NCBI RefSeq assembly: GCF_025359345.1 | Contig: NZ_JANYGQ010000033.1 | Coordinates: 264,224 to 328,223, forward strand | DNA from: Mucilaginibacter sp. | Lineage (GTDB): Bacteria > Bacteroidota > Bacteroidia > Sphingobacteriales > Sphingobacteriaceae | Reading direction: 5' to 3' | DNA: 64,000 nt | Shown here: positions 51,454 to 60,952 of the stretch, in pieces | Position numbering within the stretch: the first letter of the stretch is position 1 | Layout: every line of letters starts with the position of its first letter | The notes under the pieces: model-generated | Seen by the model: the letters and a program-made list of their open reading frames with translations, nothing else | Told to the model about the DNA's origin: nothing | The model's database searches: none | Translations under genes and position numbers: made by a program

Positions 51454-52487
51454 ACTGGTTAGCGCGTATATTTTAACGGCGCTAAAATATCTAATTTAAA
51501 CTGTATTCTACAGGCGGACGAAAGTTGCATTGCATGCGGATCTGTTTGGTTTTGGCATTTGATGTCCATGTTGGTTTGGTTAAGCAACGTGCGATAACCC
51601 GCATGGTGTGCAAAAAGTCGCGGACAATGATGCGGCATTCTGTAAAATACAAGCATCGTCGGTTGTTGGTGACGACAGCAACAACTGCGGAAACATTTAT
51701 TTAGCTGTTTCGCAAAAATAAAACACCTGATAATCAGCATGTTTCACGGCGTTCCGGGTGTTCCGTGTGTAAAAATGGAACGCTTTGCTTGCGTATAGTC
51801 GATGCCGGTATTTGGTCATTGATAGAAATTCGTACAAATATGGGCCGTGCCGATGGCACTTTCTTCGATGATTTGCCTGGGCACCCCGGATTAAAATCCG
51901 GGGCTACAACATGTGCCGTGCCTATGGTGTTACAAAGATCCAAATTGACGGCCAAAGCATATCACAAAGTGTAAACTTTTCCAGGATGGCACAAATACGG
52001 GACGCCTGGCCCTATATCATTCAGTTAAACAGGCAACACCGTTATACGTTCTGTAAATCCCGGCGGGTTTACAGATGTAAAGCCCTTTATTTTTATAATA
52101 TTTTGGATATCAGCAAATTACCAATGTTCCGGGGTGTACTGTAAACCCTGCCTGTAAACCCTAAATCAAATCGCTGATTATCAGGGTGTTTCAAAAGTGA
52201 AAAATTGAACATGTTTGATAATCAGCACGTTCCGTTTTATTCCGGGTGTTCCGCGTGTAAAAATGGAACGCTTTACGTGCATGGAAAGTAAAATAGCTGA
52301 TCACAATAATTGTATAAGTTTTTTCTAATTCATAAATTTCTGCAAACCCGCCGCAGAGTCCTCTGTCGAGCGACCCTGCGGGGACAGAAAATAAATCCCG
52401 GTCTTCTGGCGCGACCGCCCCCTCGCGATGTCTCTTTCTCCCCCGTTTTGAGCAAACTGCGTGCGCTACCTTTACGAAAAAAGAATT
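51454..52487. repeat. 1-kb gene-free stretch with direct and inverted repeats
   Basis: No convincing gene on either strand. It holds copy 4 of the GTGCAAAAAG/ATGCGGCATTC repeat (51590-51690) and a direct repeat, 51725-51790 and 52208-52280, sharing GATAATCAGCA, TTCCGGGTGTTCCG and GTAAAAATGGAACGCTTT. Between the direct copies are short palindromes (GTAAATCC-GGGTTTAC near 52052-52074 and CTGATTATCAG at 52172-52182). It resembles the worn ends of a lost insert. Near 52467, TACCTTTACG is a weak -7 box for the DHFR-like gene. Confidence 0.6.
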
Positions 52488-53051
52488 ATGCGAAAAATTA
52501 TCGTAACCGAATTCATCACGCTTGATGGTGTTGTAGAGGCGCCGGGTGGCGATGAAACCCCTCATCCTCATGGCGGTTGGCAAGCGGGCCATAAGGCACC
52601 GGGAACAGGGGATTACAAGATTAAAGAGCTTGCCAGCGTTGACGCCTTGTTGCTGGGTAAAAACACGTATGAACAGTTCGCCGGTTACTGGCCGGGCCAG
52701 GCCGGTAACGCTTTTGCCGACCCCATCAACCGGTACCCGAAAAATGTGGTGTCCCGGAGCCTTGAAAAAGCGGAGTGGAACAACAGCCATATTCTTCGCG
52801 ACGTGGCCAAAGATGTCTCCGCCCTTAAGGAGACCGAGGGGGGCGATATCCTGGTTTATGGGAGTGCCACGCTGGTAAAGGCCCTGATCCACCACGACCT
52901 GGTCGACGAGTTGCGGCTGATGGTATATCCGCTTTCGGTCGGCGGCGGATTGAAGATCTTTGATGACAACCGGGAATTAAAGAAATTTGAGCTTAAACAC
53001 TCTGTGATCACGAACGGCGTTCTTATCCTGGAATATGTGCCGGTGAGGTGA
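52488..53051 (+). CDS. dihydrofolate reductase-like protein (RibD C-terminal domain)
   Basis: A 187-residue protein of the RibD-C/DHFR-like superfamily. RKIIVTEFITLDGVVEAPGG opens the NADPH-binding fold, LLLGKNTYEQFAGYWP lies near residue 62, DILVYGSATLVKAL near residue 120 and ELRLMVYPLSVGGGLKIF near residue 142. The substrate is unknown. These stand-alone proteins are not the riboflavin enzyme. I start it at the ATG giving MRKIIV. An ATG nine codons upstream lies next to the possible promoter and is less likely. Confidence 0.87.
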   Translation: MRKIIVTEFITLDGVVEAPGGDETPHPHGGWQAGHKAPGTGDYKIKELASVDALLLGKNTYEQFAGYWPGQAGNAFADPINRYPKNVVSRSLEKAEWNNSHILRDVAKDVSALKETEGGDILVYGSATLVKALIHHDLVDELRLMVYPLSVGGGLKIFDDNRELKKFELKHSVITNGVLILEYVPVR

Positions 53052-53119
53052 TCAGCGTGGGCTGGTCAGTCGAAAAATCAACCCATGTAAACCCAGTTTT
53101 TATTAATTGAATCAAAAAA

Positions 53120-53141
53120 GCCCCGGTTTAAACGCCGGGGC
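53120..53141 (-). terminator. terminator, GCCCCGG stem
   Basis: GCCCCGG (53120-53126) pairs with CCGGGGC (53135-53141) around an 8-base loop. On the minus strand TTTTTT follows at once. It ends the transcript of the unknown secreted gene at 53165 and may also affect the convergent DHFR-like gene. The same stem occurs at 56501-56523. Confidence 0.85.
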
Positions 53142-53164
53142 CAAAAAAATCAATTAGTAACTCC

Positions 53165-55009
53165 CTACTGCTTCTGCGTCTGCACATTCCCAACCGGCAG
53201 GCCAAAGGTTGTAAACGGCAGTGAAAGACCGAAGAACCAGAACTGGCTGCTGGTTTTGGTATTGTATGCCCAGCCAGCACTCACAATATTATGGAACAGG
53301 GTAAACACGCCGCCATAGCTAACATCAGGCGTGCCATCCAGGTTAAAATCGGGGGTGGAAATATTAAAGCCAACGCCGGGATTAACTGTATTCCAAAACC
53401 TGTTGGTGCGGCTGCCAAATTTTACCACCAGGCTGCCGGAAGGGGCAAACTGGAACTTGTTTTTAAGTGTCACCTGGCTGCTGCTACCCAACGGACTGGC
53501 CAAAATAACGCCAATGTTCGATTCGGAATAGAAGGATATCTGCTGCATCTCAATGATCTGGTCGTCAAGCGTTAAGCCGGGCTGGTTTTTGGCGATATCA
53601 TCCTTTGAGCGGGTTACCAGCTTTATTTCAATTTCGTCGCCATTTTGACGCTTGCCCGAGTATTTTAAATCGATATAACCTTTCGGCGGTATCTGGTTAA
53701 TGTTTACATCGAAAACGCTGCCGGTTAGTTGCTGGGCGGCAGTGGCATTGCTCTGCATGGGCTGCAGCAGGTTTGCCACGGCATAATAAACACCCGATAC
53801 CAGTTTAACATCGGCCTGCAGGATGGCGTTACAGGCCTTAAAATCGCTATAAAGTTTTTGGGCGTTTGCGCTGGCTGCAAAAGCGGTCGCCGATACCATG
53901 TTTTTAAGGCTGTCAACCTCGGCGGGTAAGCTGCCCGCGAGGGTTATAAATGCGTTGCCCAGCTGGCTGAACTGCTGAATCGGGTTTGTGCCCGCCGCAT
54001 TTTTTTGTTTTTGAAACTGCTGAATAGCGGTATAAACGGCCGTAAGTTTAGCCTGCATGGCCGTTATAAAGGTATTGGCCTGGCTGGCGGCCTGGCCGGC
54101 AATAGCGGCTTCGTCATTTTTGGCTTCGGTAACCAGGTTGCTGTAGCAGGCGTACGAATTAAGCGAGTCGGGTATTAATTTGACTATGTCCTTAAAATTG
54201 CCGGCTATTGCCGAATTTAACGCACTGCTCAACTGTGATACCTGGTTGAAGGCGGCAACATCATCTGCCGAAAATGAGGTTACCCAGCGTGGCACTTCGT
54301 AAAACTCTCCGGCGCTGTAATTGTCAAAATTCTCTATATGGATCTTCTGGTTACTTGTGTTTTTGGTGTGGATATAGGCCTGCAACTGCACATGGTACGA
54401 GGCAACATCCTTTTCGTTTGATATATCCGTCGCCACCTGGTTCATTAAGGTGTCCAAGTGTTTTATCACATACGCCTGGGGCGATGCATACATTTTTTTA
54501 TCGAAGGTGTTGTTCCTGATTTTTGCAATCGCATCCTGGAAGAGTGCGTTGACTTGCGCCCGCAGGGTAGGGTTTTGGGATACGGTGTTGTAGAACCGCA
54601 TCATCAATTTTGAATAAGCGCTGAGCGAGTCGCGGTTGGCGGATATATTGGCGGTGGCCGGTTTTATTAAATTGAGGATCTGCTGCTCCGTTTTAAGCAA
54701 GGTGATCAGTTGGTTAAGGCTTGTCGTAAGTGCCGGGTTGCTTTTTTTAGCGGCCGGCAGCGCTGCAATAAGCCGGTTGCGGTCGATGCCAACCGTAAGG
54801 CGGCTGTTGATGTCGACAATAGGTTGCTTCGTGAAGTCGAGCCGGATAGCCGGGCTGTGCGAGGTTTCTATTGCCCAGATCAATGCCGCGGCCGATGTGT
54901 CGGCTTGCATAGTTGCGACTTTGGCAAAGGAGTCGCGTAGCGTGGTTTTTTGTGCCTGCATCGCGTTAACAACCAGCGCGGCGAACAGTGTCAATAAATA
55001 TTTTTTCAT
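53165..55009 (-). CDS. large secreted protein of unknown function, possibly outer-membrane
   Basis: A 614-residue protein with a signal peptide (KKYLLTLFAALVVNAMQA, cut before QK). Residues about 25-430 are helical and Ala/Asn/Gln-rich. Residues about 450-614 are beta-rich with alternating aromatic residues (SQVTLKNKFQFAPSGSLVV, SQFWFFGLSLPF), resembling a beta-barrel or porin-like end. No family was recognised. It overlaps the small gene upstream by four bases, so the two form one unit. Confidence 0.65.
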   Translation of the reverse strand: MKKYLLTLFAALVVNAMQAQKTTLRDSFAKVATMQADTSAAALIWAIETSHSPAIRLDFTKQPIVDINSRLTVGIDRNRLIAALPAAKKSNPALTTSLNQLITLLKTEQQILNLIKPATANISANRDSLSAYSKLMMRFYNTVSQNPTLRAQVNALFQDAIAKIRNNTFDKKMYASPQAYVIKHLDTLMNQVATDISNEKDVASYHVQLQAYIHTKNTSNQKIHIENFDNYSAGEFYEVPRWVTSFSADDVAAFNQVSQLSSALNSAIAGNFKDIVKLIPDSLNSYACYSNLVTEAKNDEAAIAGQAASQANTFITAMQAKLTAVYTAIQQFQKQKNAAGTNPIQQFSQLGNAFITLAGSLPAEVDSLKNMVSATAFAASANAQKLYSDFKACNAILQADVKLVSGVYYAVANLLQPMQSNATAAQQLTGSVFDVNINQIPPKGYIDLKYSGKRQNGDEIEIKLVTRSKDDIAKNQPGLTLDDQIIEMQQISFYSESNIGVILASPLGSSSQVTLKNKFQFAPSGSLVVKFGSRTNRFWNTVNPGVGFNISTPDFNLDGTPDVSYGGVFTLFHNIVSAGWAYNTKTSSQFWFFGLSLPFTTFGLPVGNVQTQKQ

Positions 55010-55338
55010 AGTCCTGCTGCTGTATAGGCTTGTTCCATTCTTACGTCGTCAACAATTTCGCCCTGGCGTATCACGTCGCCAACGTTATTTTCGGGCGATA
55101 ACGAGAAGGCCACCGCTGTTGCCAAATCCGGCACACCAAATTCTGCCTGGTAATTTGCCGGTAAACCGTTTTGGAACCAAACAACCTGGCGGTCTACAAT
55201 AGGCGGCATTTGGGCAAGGTCATCGGCGGTTTGCGCGATGTTTTGATCATCAACTACAACTACCATTTTAATAATAGGCAGGTGCAAAGTAGGCTCAGGA
55301 TTACCCGGCGGAACGGTGATAGTTTTGGTAAGTGGCAT
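55006..55338 (-). CDS. 110-residue hypothetical protein, partner of the secreted protein
   Basis: No signal peptide. It begins with a beta-rich segment (TKTITVPPGNPEPTLHLP, KMVVVVDDQNI) and ends in a mixed, acidic region. The stop overlaps the start of the 614-residue gene (ATGA), so the two are translated together. No family recognised. The 5' region 55339-55560 is AT-rich and contains no other gene. Confidence 0.6.
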   Translation of the reverse strand: MPLTKTITVPPGNPEPTLHLPIIKMVVVVDDQNIAQTADDLAQMPPIVDRQVVWFQNGLPANYQAEFGVPDLATAVAFSLSPENNVGDVIRQGEIVDDVRMEQAYTAAGL

Positions 55339-55560
55339 ATTGACTAGGTTGAAAGGTTGATTTTATAAGTGCAGGGGACACAACTTCCTACTGCATTTCA
55401 ACTGCAAATTACTGATTTTTAATATTTAGCTAAAATTTATTTGGTAAAAAGCAATATTGATAGATTAGGCATATTAATAGCGTGGCGTAATAAATTTGAA
55501 CCCATGTACTCATTTGATCGATTTGGAGAAACCGACAAGCATCAAAAAAGAAGCGGGGTT

Positions 55561-56427
55561 TTATACAGAAAGAGCGGTATTTACTTGCGTAATCAAATCT
55601 TCAATCATCTCTGCGGATTTTATCATCCGTTCGTGCCCTGTGCCCTCAAAGTTTTTCGTCCGGATAAAAGGCCGCGTTGCCAAAAATTCTGCTAGAAAAG
55701 GATAAGGCGATATAATGTCGCCGTAGTCATAAGCCAGCCAGTGGTTAAGCTGTGCATCAAATAGATACCGGTCGTTCAAATTGTAGTACGCGGCCGGTTT
55801 TTTAAATAAATCTTTAAAGCTTTCTAAAAAAACGGACTGGGCAGGTAATGGCACTTCGGCCAGCGTCATGCTCGCTTCAAAATTCTCTTTTAACCGCACC
55901 AGCGGTGTAAGGCTAACCAGCAGTAATGGCCTGAAATTCAAATTATCCAGTGCCATTATATTCGCCATAGCACCCAGCGAATGTCCTATCATTACATCCG
56001 GTTTGCCATAGGTGTTAATAATGGCTTCAACAGCCAGCTTAAAAAGCAGCAGGTTTGATAAATCTCCGTCCGAACTTCCGTTTCCAGGCGCATCAAAGGC
56101 GATAACCTGCACATCATTTAACTCTTTTAACGGGTTTATCATATCGATAAAATCGGCAGCCTTTGAGCCCCAGCCATGAGTGATCAATATTTTATGCCTG
56201 CCGTTTCCCCATTTAAAACCGTTAAAAGTTAAGTCTCTTTTCGCAAAGTAATCGTCGCTCACGGTTAAGCTAAATTTCCCCGCGTCGCTTAGTAATTGCT
56301 CTTGTTGTAGCCTTGCCGGCATTTTAGGAGAGTAGCATATTAGTTGCCAAAGTAAATCGTTAAAACCGGTTGAGCTTTCCGTTGCACGGGCTTTGGTCTG
56401 TATGATGATTTGTTTAAGTTTTTTCAT
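55561..56427 (-). CDS. alpha/beta hydrolase
   Basis: A hydrolase of about 288 residues. The oxyanion-side HGWGSKAADFIDMI lies near residue 85, the nucleophile Ser is in MIGHSLGAMANIMA near residue 140, and the final catalytic His is probably in EGTGHERMI near residue 270. The Asp in FDAPGNGSSDGD belongs to the fold. The substrate is unknown, perhaps an ester or thioester. I start it at MKKLKQIIIQTK because a -7 box lies at 56445-56452. Earlier in-frame ATGs would precede the transcription start. Confidence 0.85.
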   Translation of the reverse strand: MKKLKQIIIQTKARATESSTGFNDLLWQLICYSPKMPARLQQEQLLSDAGKFSLTVSDDYFAKRDLTFNGFKWGNGRHKILITHGWGSKAADFIDMINPLKELNDVQVIAFDAPGNGSSDGDLSNLLLFKLAVEAIINTYGKPDVMIGHSLGAMANIMALDNLNFRPLLLVSLTPLVRLKENFEASMTLAEVPLPAQSVFLESFKDLFKKPAAYYNLNDRYLFDAQLNHWLAYDYGDIISPYPFLAEFLATRPFIRTKNFEGTGHERMIKSAEMIEDLITQVNTALSV

Positions 56428-56444
56428 GGGGGGAAGGGTAAGAC

Positions 56445-56452
56445 CAAACATA
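56445..56452 (-). promoter_or_regulatory. -7 box TATGTTTG for the hydrolase gene
   Basis: Matches TAnnTTTG on the minus strand, 17 bases before the chosen ATG. It favours the shorter protein. A -33 element is not clear. Confidence 0.5.
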
Positions 56453-56500
56453 CCGATTAAAGCACCAAACTTCGTGAGTTTCGCGAAAGTCCACAAAAAA

Positions 56501-56523
56501 GCCCCGGTTAACTACTCCGGGGC
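56501..56523 (-). terminator. terminator downstream of nrdJ
   Basis: GCCCCGG (56501-56507) pairs with CCGGGGC (56517-56523), followed on the minus strand by TTTTTT. It lies 165 bases past the nrdJ stop and just before the hydrolase promoter. The stem is identical to that at 53120. Confidence 0.8.
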
Positions 56524-56687
56524 CAACTAAAGTAAACTATAAAACTGAACACAAAACGCCTGATTAATAAAGGTCATTGGTCAATTGTCAGTAGTCTTCG
56601 TTCTCTTTCACGGGTACCAATCACCCTTTGTATCTCGCTTCACAAGCCTTTCCAATTCCTAAATCGAAATTCCGACTGCGAAATTCC

Positions 56688-59600
56688 TCACGAGCATCCC
56701 ATCGATGCACCGCAGTTCAAGCATTTATAACAAGTGCCCGAGCGTATGGTTGTATGGCCGCAGGTATTGCAGGCCGGGGCATCGCTTTGCACTCCCATGC
56801 TTAAATCTACACTATATTTTTTCAAATTCCCATTTTCTGTTGACAATTTATTAACAACAGGCGCTGCATAAACGTTGCTTTCGTCTGTATTAATGTCGCT
56901 ATTGTCCATTTGCGGGTTGCCGGTGATGCCTTTTTGCTCGGTTATTACGTGTACAAGGTCGGTGCGGTCCTGGTATTCGTAGCCCAGCATCCTGAAAATG
57001 TAATCGATAATACTGGTAGCACTTTTAATATTGGCATGGCCAACCACCATACCTGCCGGCTCAAACCTGGTGAAGGTAAACTTCTCTACATACTCTTCCA
57101 GCGGTACGCCGTATTGCAAACCAACCGAAACTGCAATAGCAAAGCAGTTCATCAGTGAGCGGAAGGTGGCACCCTCTTTGTGCATGTCGACAAAGATTTC
57201 GCCCAAAGTGCCATCTTCATACTCACCGGTACGAACAAACACCGTTTGCCCGTCAATGCTTGCTTTTTGTGTATAGCCACGCCGCTTAAATGGCAGGCTC
57301 TTCTTCTGCACCACGCGCGACAGCTGGCGCATAAAGTTGGTGTCTTTTGATTTTTCCATTATCGCCATCGCGGCTTCGATCACCTGCTCGCTGGTCAGGT
57401 CACTTAGCTTAACGTTGGCAGCTTCGCCCAATACTTCTTCAACGGTATCCAGCTTTTCGGCAACTTCTTCTTTCTCCTCCTTAGTATCCGATTTGGTCGA
57501 TAGCGGCTGCGATAGTTTACAACCGTCGCGGTACAAAGCATTAGCCTTCAGGCCCAGCTTCCATGACAGCTCGTAGCAATCTTTAATCTCGTCAACATTA
57601 GCCTCGTTAGGCAGGTTGATGGTTTTTGATATAGCGCCCGACAGGAACGGCTGTGCCGCCGCCATCATTTTGATATGGCCATGTGAGTGGATATAACGCT
57701 CGCCTTTTGCGCCGCATTTGTTGGCACAATCAAATATCGGATAGTGCTCTTGTTTTAAATACGGCGCCCCTTCGATGGTCATGGTGCCGCAAATGAACTC
57801 GTTGGCTTCGGCAATTTCCTTACGGCTAAAGCCCAGTCCGCGCAGCACATTAAAATCAGGAGCGTTGTATTGTTCAGCGGTAAAGCCAAGGCGTTTCAAA
57901 CATTCCTCGCCCAAGCTCCATATATTGAATGCAAAGCTGATCTCGAATGCGGCAATTAGGCCCTTATCTAACTTTTCAAGCTCATCATCGGTTAAGCCTT
58001 TCGCCCTTAAAGTCTCGTTGTTTATATGCGGCACCCCATTTAATGCGGCCGCACCTTTGGCATAGTTTACTATAGCAGTAACTTCGTGTGGCGCATAACC
58101 TAAGTTGCTCAAAGCTTCGGGCACGGCCTGGTTAATTATCTTAAAGTAACCGCCGCCAGATAGTTTTTTAAATTTCACCAAAGCGAAATCAGGCTCGATG
58201 CCGGTGGTATCGCAGTCCATCACCAAACCAATGGTGCCTGTGGGGGCGATAACAGTGGTTTGTGCGTTGCGGTAGCCATATTGTCCGCCCATTTCAACGG
58301 CCTTATCCCAGGCGTTGCAGGCGGCAGATAATAGGTAATCCGGGCAATCAGCCTGCTCAATTCCCGGTGGCGCTATTTCCAGTCCCTCGTAATTTCCGGT
58401 GCTGTTATAGGCAGCATAGCGGTGGTTGCGCATTACGCGCAGCATGTGCTGTTTATTCTCTTCAAAACGTTTAAATGTACCCAACTCCCTTGCCATTTCG
58501 GCTGAGGTGGCGTACGCAGTGCCAGTCATGATCGCAGTGATTGCGCCGCCGATTGCACGGGCTTTATTACTATCGTACGGGATGCCGTTAACCATCAAGG
58601 CCGAACCAAGATTAGCATAGCCCAAACCTAAGGTGCGATAGTCGTATGATAATTGCGCCACTTCTTTTGATGGGAACTGTGCCATCAACACGGATATTTC
58701 CAATACTATTGTCCATATCCGGCAGGCATGTTCAAAGCCTTTTACATCAAACACGCGTGTTTTTGTGTCGAAGAAATGGGCAAGGTTAATGGATGCGAGG
58801 TTACAGGCTGTGTTATCCAAAAACATATATTCCGAGCACGGGTTCGAGGCATTGATGCGGCCGCCTTCGGGGCAGGTATGCCACTCGTTAATGGTGCTGT
58901 CAAACTGAACGCCGGGGTCGGCGCAGGCCCATGCAGCAAATGCAATATCATCCCATAATTTTTGTGATGCCACCGATTTTATCGCCTTGCCGGATATCCT
59001 GCTGGTTAAGTCCCATGGCTTTCCATCTTTTAAGGCTTTAAAAAAGCTATTTGGTATACGTACCGAGTTATTCGAATTTTGACCAGATACGGTGCGGTAA
59101 GCTTCGCCCTCATAATCGGACGAATAACCGGCAGCTATCAGCGCAGCCACTTTCTTTTCTTCTTCAACTTTCCAGTTTACAAAGCTTTCAATTTCGGGGT
59201 GGTCCAGATCCAGGCAAACCATTTTGGCCGCCCGGCGGGTTGTTCCGCCCGATTTGATGGCACCTGCAGCCCTGTCGCCTATTTTTAAAAACGACATCAA
59301 TCCCGATGAGTAACCACCGCCGGCAAGTTTTTCGTTATCGCCCCGTATTTTCGAGAAGTTGGTACCAACGCCTGAACCATATTTAAATATCCTGGCCTCG
59401 CGTACCCATAAATCCATTATGCCGCCTTCGTTCACCAAGTCGTCATCAACAGAAAGTATAAAGCAGGCATGCGGCTGCGGGCGCTCGTAAGCCGATGTTG
59501 ATTTGCTTAACTCATCAGTCGCCGGGTCCACAAAGTAATGTCCCTGTGGCTTTCCGGTAATGCCATATGAGTTGTGCAACCCCGTATTGAACCATTGCGG

Positions 59601-60023
59601 CGAGTTTGGCGCTGCCAGCTGCCCGGTAATGGTATAAACAATTTCGTCGTAAAATATATCGGCGTCTTTTGGTGTGGCAAAGTAATTATAACGTATGCCC
59701 CAGTCCTTCCAGCATTTTGCCATCCGGTTGGCAACCTGTTTAATGCTTTTTTCCGAACCTGTGGTGCCATCAGGCAGCGGAACGCCTGCTTTACGGAAGT
59801 ATTTTTGAGCCAGTATGTCGGTTGCAACCTGGCTCCAGGTTACCGGCACTTCCACGTCGTTCATTTCAAATACAGCGTCGCCCGATGGATTGCGGATTAC
59901 TGATGAGCGTTTTTCGAATTTAAATAAATCAAAAACGCTAACCCCTTCTTTAGTGAAGTACCTGTCAACTTTTAATCCTTTATTGTTGTCGGCTGATTTT
60001 TTCTTGTAAATATCGTCTCCCAT
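56688..60023 (-). CDS. nrdJ: adenosylcobalamin-dependent ribonucleotide reductase (class II)
   Basis: Reduces ribonucleotides for DNA synthesis without oxygen-dependent radicals. At 1111 residues the reductase barrel has SGVGTNFSKIRG near residue 215, the NPCSEYMFLDNTACNLASI segment near residue 395 and PTGTIGLVMDCD near residue 605. The C-terminus has a cysteine-rich zinc-ribbon-like tail (CNTCG, CYKCLNCGASMGC) that probably delivers electrons. It is the long NrdJ type found in Bacteroidota. No cobalamin riboswitch is evident in the 398 bases upstream. The gene appears monocistronic. Confidence 0.95.
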   Translation of the reverse strand: MGDDIYKKKSADNNKGLKVDRYFTKEGVSVFDLFKFEKRSSVIRNPSGDAVFEMNDVEVPVTWSQVATDILAQKYFRKAGVPLPDGTTGSEKSIKQVANRMAKCWKDWGIRYNYFATPKDADIFYDEIVYTITGQLAAPNSPQWFNTGLHNSYGITGKPQGHYFVDPATDELSKSTSAYERPQPHACFILSVDDDLVNEGGIMDLWVREARIFKYGSGVGTNFSKIRGDNEKLAGGGYSSGLMSFLKIGDRAAGAIKSGGTTRRAAKMVCLDLDHPEIESFVNWKVEEEKKVAALIAAGYSSDYEGEAYRTVSGQNSNNSVRIPNSFFKALKDGKPWDLTSRISGKAIKSVASQKLWDDIAFAAWACADPGVQFDSTINEWHTCPEGGRINASNPCSEYMFLDNTACNLASINLAHFFDTKTRVFDVKGFEHACRIWTIVLEISVLMAQFPSKEVAQLSYDYRTLGLGYANLGSALMVNGIPYDSNKARAIGGAITAIMTGTAYATSAEMARELGTFKRFEENKQHMLRVMRNHRYAAYNSTGNYEGLEIAPPGIEQADCPDYLLSAACNAWDKAVEMGGQYGYRNAQTTVIAPTGTIGLVMDCDTTGIEPDFALVKFKKLSGGGYFKIINQAVPEALSNLGYAPHEVTAIVNYAKGAAALNGVPHINNETLRAKGLTDDELEKLDKGLIAAFEISFAFNIWSLGEECLKRLGFTAEQYNAPDFNVLRGLGFSRKEIAEANEFICGTMTIEGAPYLKQEHYPIFDCANKCGAKGERYIHSHGHIKMMAAAQPFLSGAISKTINLPNEANVDEIKDCYELSWKLGLKANALYRDGCKLSQPLSTKSDTKEEKEEVAEKLDTVEEVLGEAANVKLSDLTSEQVIEAAMAIMEKSKDTNFMRQLSRVVQKKSLPFKRRGYTQKASIDGQTVFVRTGEYEDGTLGEIFVDMHKEGATFRSLMNCFAIAVSVGLQYGVPLEEYVEKFTFTRFEPAGMVVGHANIKSATSIIDYIFRMLGYEYQDRTDLVHVITEQKGITGNPQMDNSDINTDESNVYAAPVVNKLSTENGNLKKYSVDLSMGVQSDAPACNTCGHTTIRSGTCYKCLNCGASMGCS

Positions 60024-60421
60024 ATCGATGCGTGTGTAGTAAAACAGAACTGTCAGTTTAAAAAACTTTGGGGGTTTTGAGTAAATCTATTACTCATTAT
60101 AAGGGAATCCAATGCAGAGTTTTCCACACCCTGTGCAGAAGGTGCCCCCTTGTGTCGCAGGGTTGATTAAATAATTAGATTACAATGATTTAACAGTGTT
60201 GAAAACGTTATTTTTTGGTGGGGTCGCTTACAGGTTCATTTAGCATGGATGGGATGGCGGGAAAAACATATTGTAGGTGCGTATCGCATACGCCATATGC
60301 GTTATTCAGCGGTTGATTGCGAGGGGGTATATGATGCGCGCTCTGAACAAAAACACGCCGGGTTGCACAAACCAATTAAATTGCAGAATTTAGTAAATCA
60401 TTACATCAAGATAAATAAAAC
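60024..60421. promoter_or_regulatory. divergent intergenic region upstream of nrdJ, with DnaA-box-like inverted pair
   Basis: 398 bases between nrdJ and the thioredoxin-like gene. TTTTCCACA (60120-60128) and TGTGCAGAA (60132-60140) face each other and resemble two DnaA boxes (TTATCCACA) with one and two changes. DnaA is known to regulate ribonucleotide reductase genes in E. coli, so a similar role is possible here. No riboswitch fold, no NrdR box and no clear TAnnTTTG box was found by eye. Confidence 0.3.
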
Positions 60422-60952
60422 ATGAAAAAACTATTGTTTATTGTAGCATTCATCACTATAGGCCTTGCCGCCCATGCGCAGATTCCGGGTACTACGCCCA
60501 CTGTTAAGCAAACTGATACCGCCAAATTATATCACCCCAATGCTAATGCCAAGGCTGATATTGCCAATGCCGTGAAGCAGGCTGCTGCGCAGCACAAAAA
60601 TGTGTTACTGCAAATTGGCGGTAACTGGTGCATCTGGTGCATACGTTTTAACGATTTGGTTGTTCACGATCCCGAGCTTGATAAATACGTACGCGCCAAT
60701 TATGTAATCGTACACGTAAACTACAGCAAAGAAAACGAGAACGAAGCGTTGCTTGCCGAACTTGGCTATCCGCAGCGTTTTGGTTTCCCTGTCTTTATTG
60801 TGCTGGATGATAAAGGCACCCGCCTGCATACCCAAAACTCAGGCTACCTGGAAGAAGGGAAGGGCCACAGCAAAGAAAAAGTAATGGAGTTTTTTAAGAA
60901 TTGGTCGCCCGAAGCGCTTGACCCAAAGAGTTACGAGAAGAAAACGAAATAA
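60422..60952 (+). CDS. exported thioredoxin-like protein
   Basis: A 176-residue protein with a signal peptide (LLFIVAFITIGLAAHA, cut before QI). The thioredoxin fold has the redox motif WCIWC (Cys70, Cys73) in LQIGGNWCIWCIRF and the cis-proline in FGFPVFIVLDD. It resembles DUF255/thioredoxin_7 proteins that reduce disulfides or assist envelope proteins. It acts in the periplasm. A single gene with no clear partner. Confidence 0.87.
   Translation: MKKLLFIVAFITIGLAAHAQIPGTTPTVKQTDTAKLYHPNANAKADIANAVKQAAAQHKNVLLQIGGNWCIWCIRFNDLVVHDPELDKYVRANYVIVHVNYSKENENEALLAELGYPQRFGFPVFIVLDDKGTRLHTQNSGYLEEGKGHSKEKVMEFFKNWSPEALDPKSYEKKTK

Noticed and set aside
51765..52144. Two overlapping frames of about 70 codons as a possible transposase remnant
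   Set aside because: No transposase motif or plausible start context, and the frames lie between direct repeats of non-coding character.
52191..52895. Open frame of 234 codons on the minus strand
   Set aside because: It is antisense to the DHFR-like gene, has no recognisable domain, and its composition is that of the complement of a real gene.
60024..60421. Cobalamin riboswitch before the B12-dependent reductase
   Set aside because: No B12-box (GCCACTG-like) or the expected stems could be found on the minus strand.
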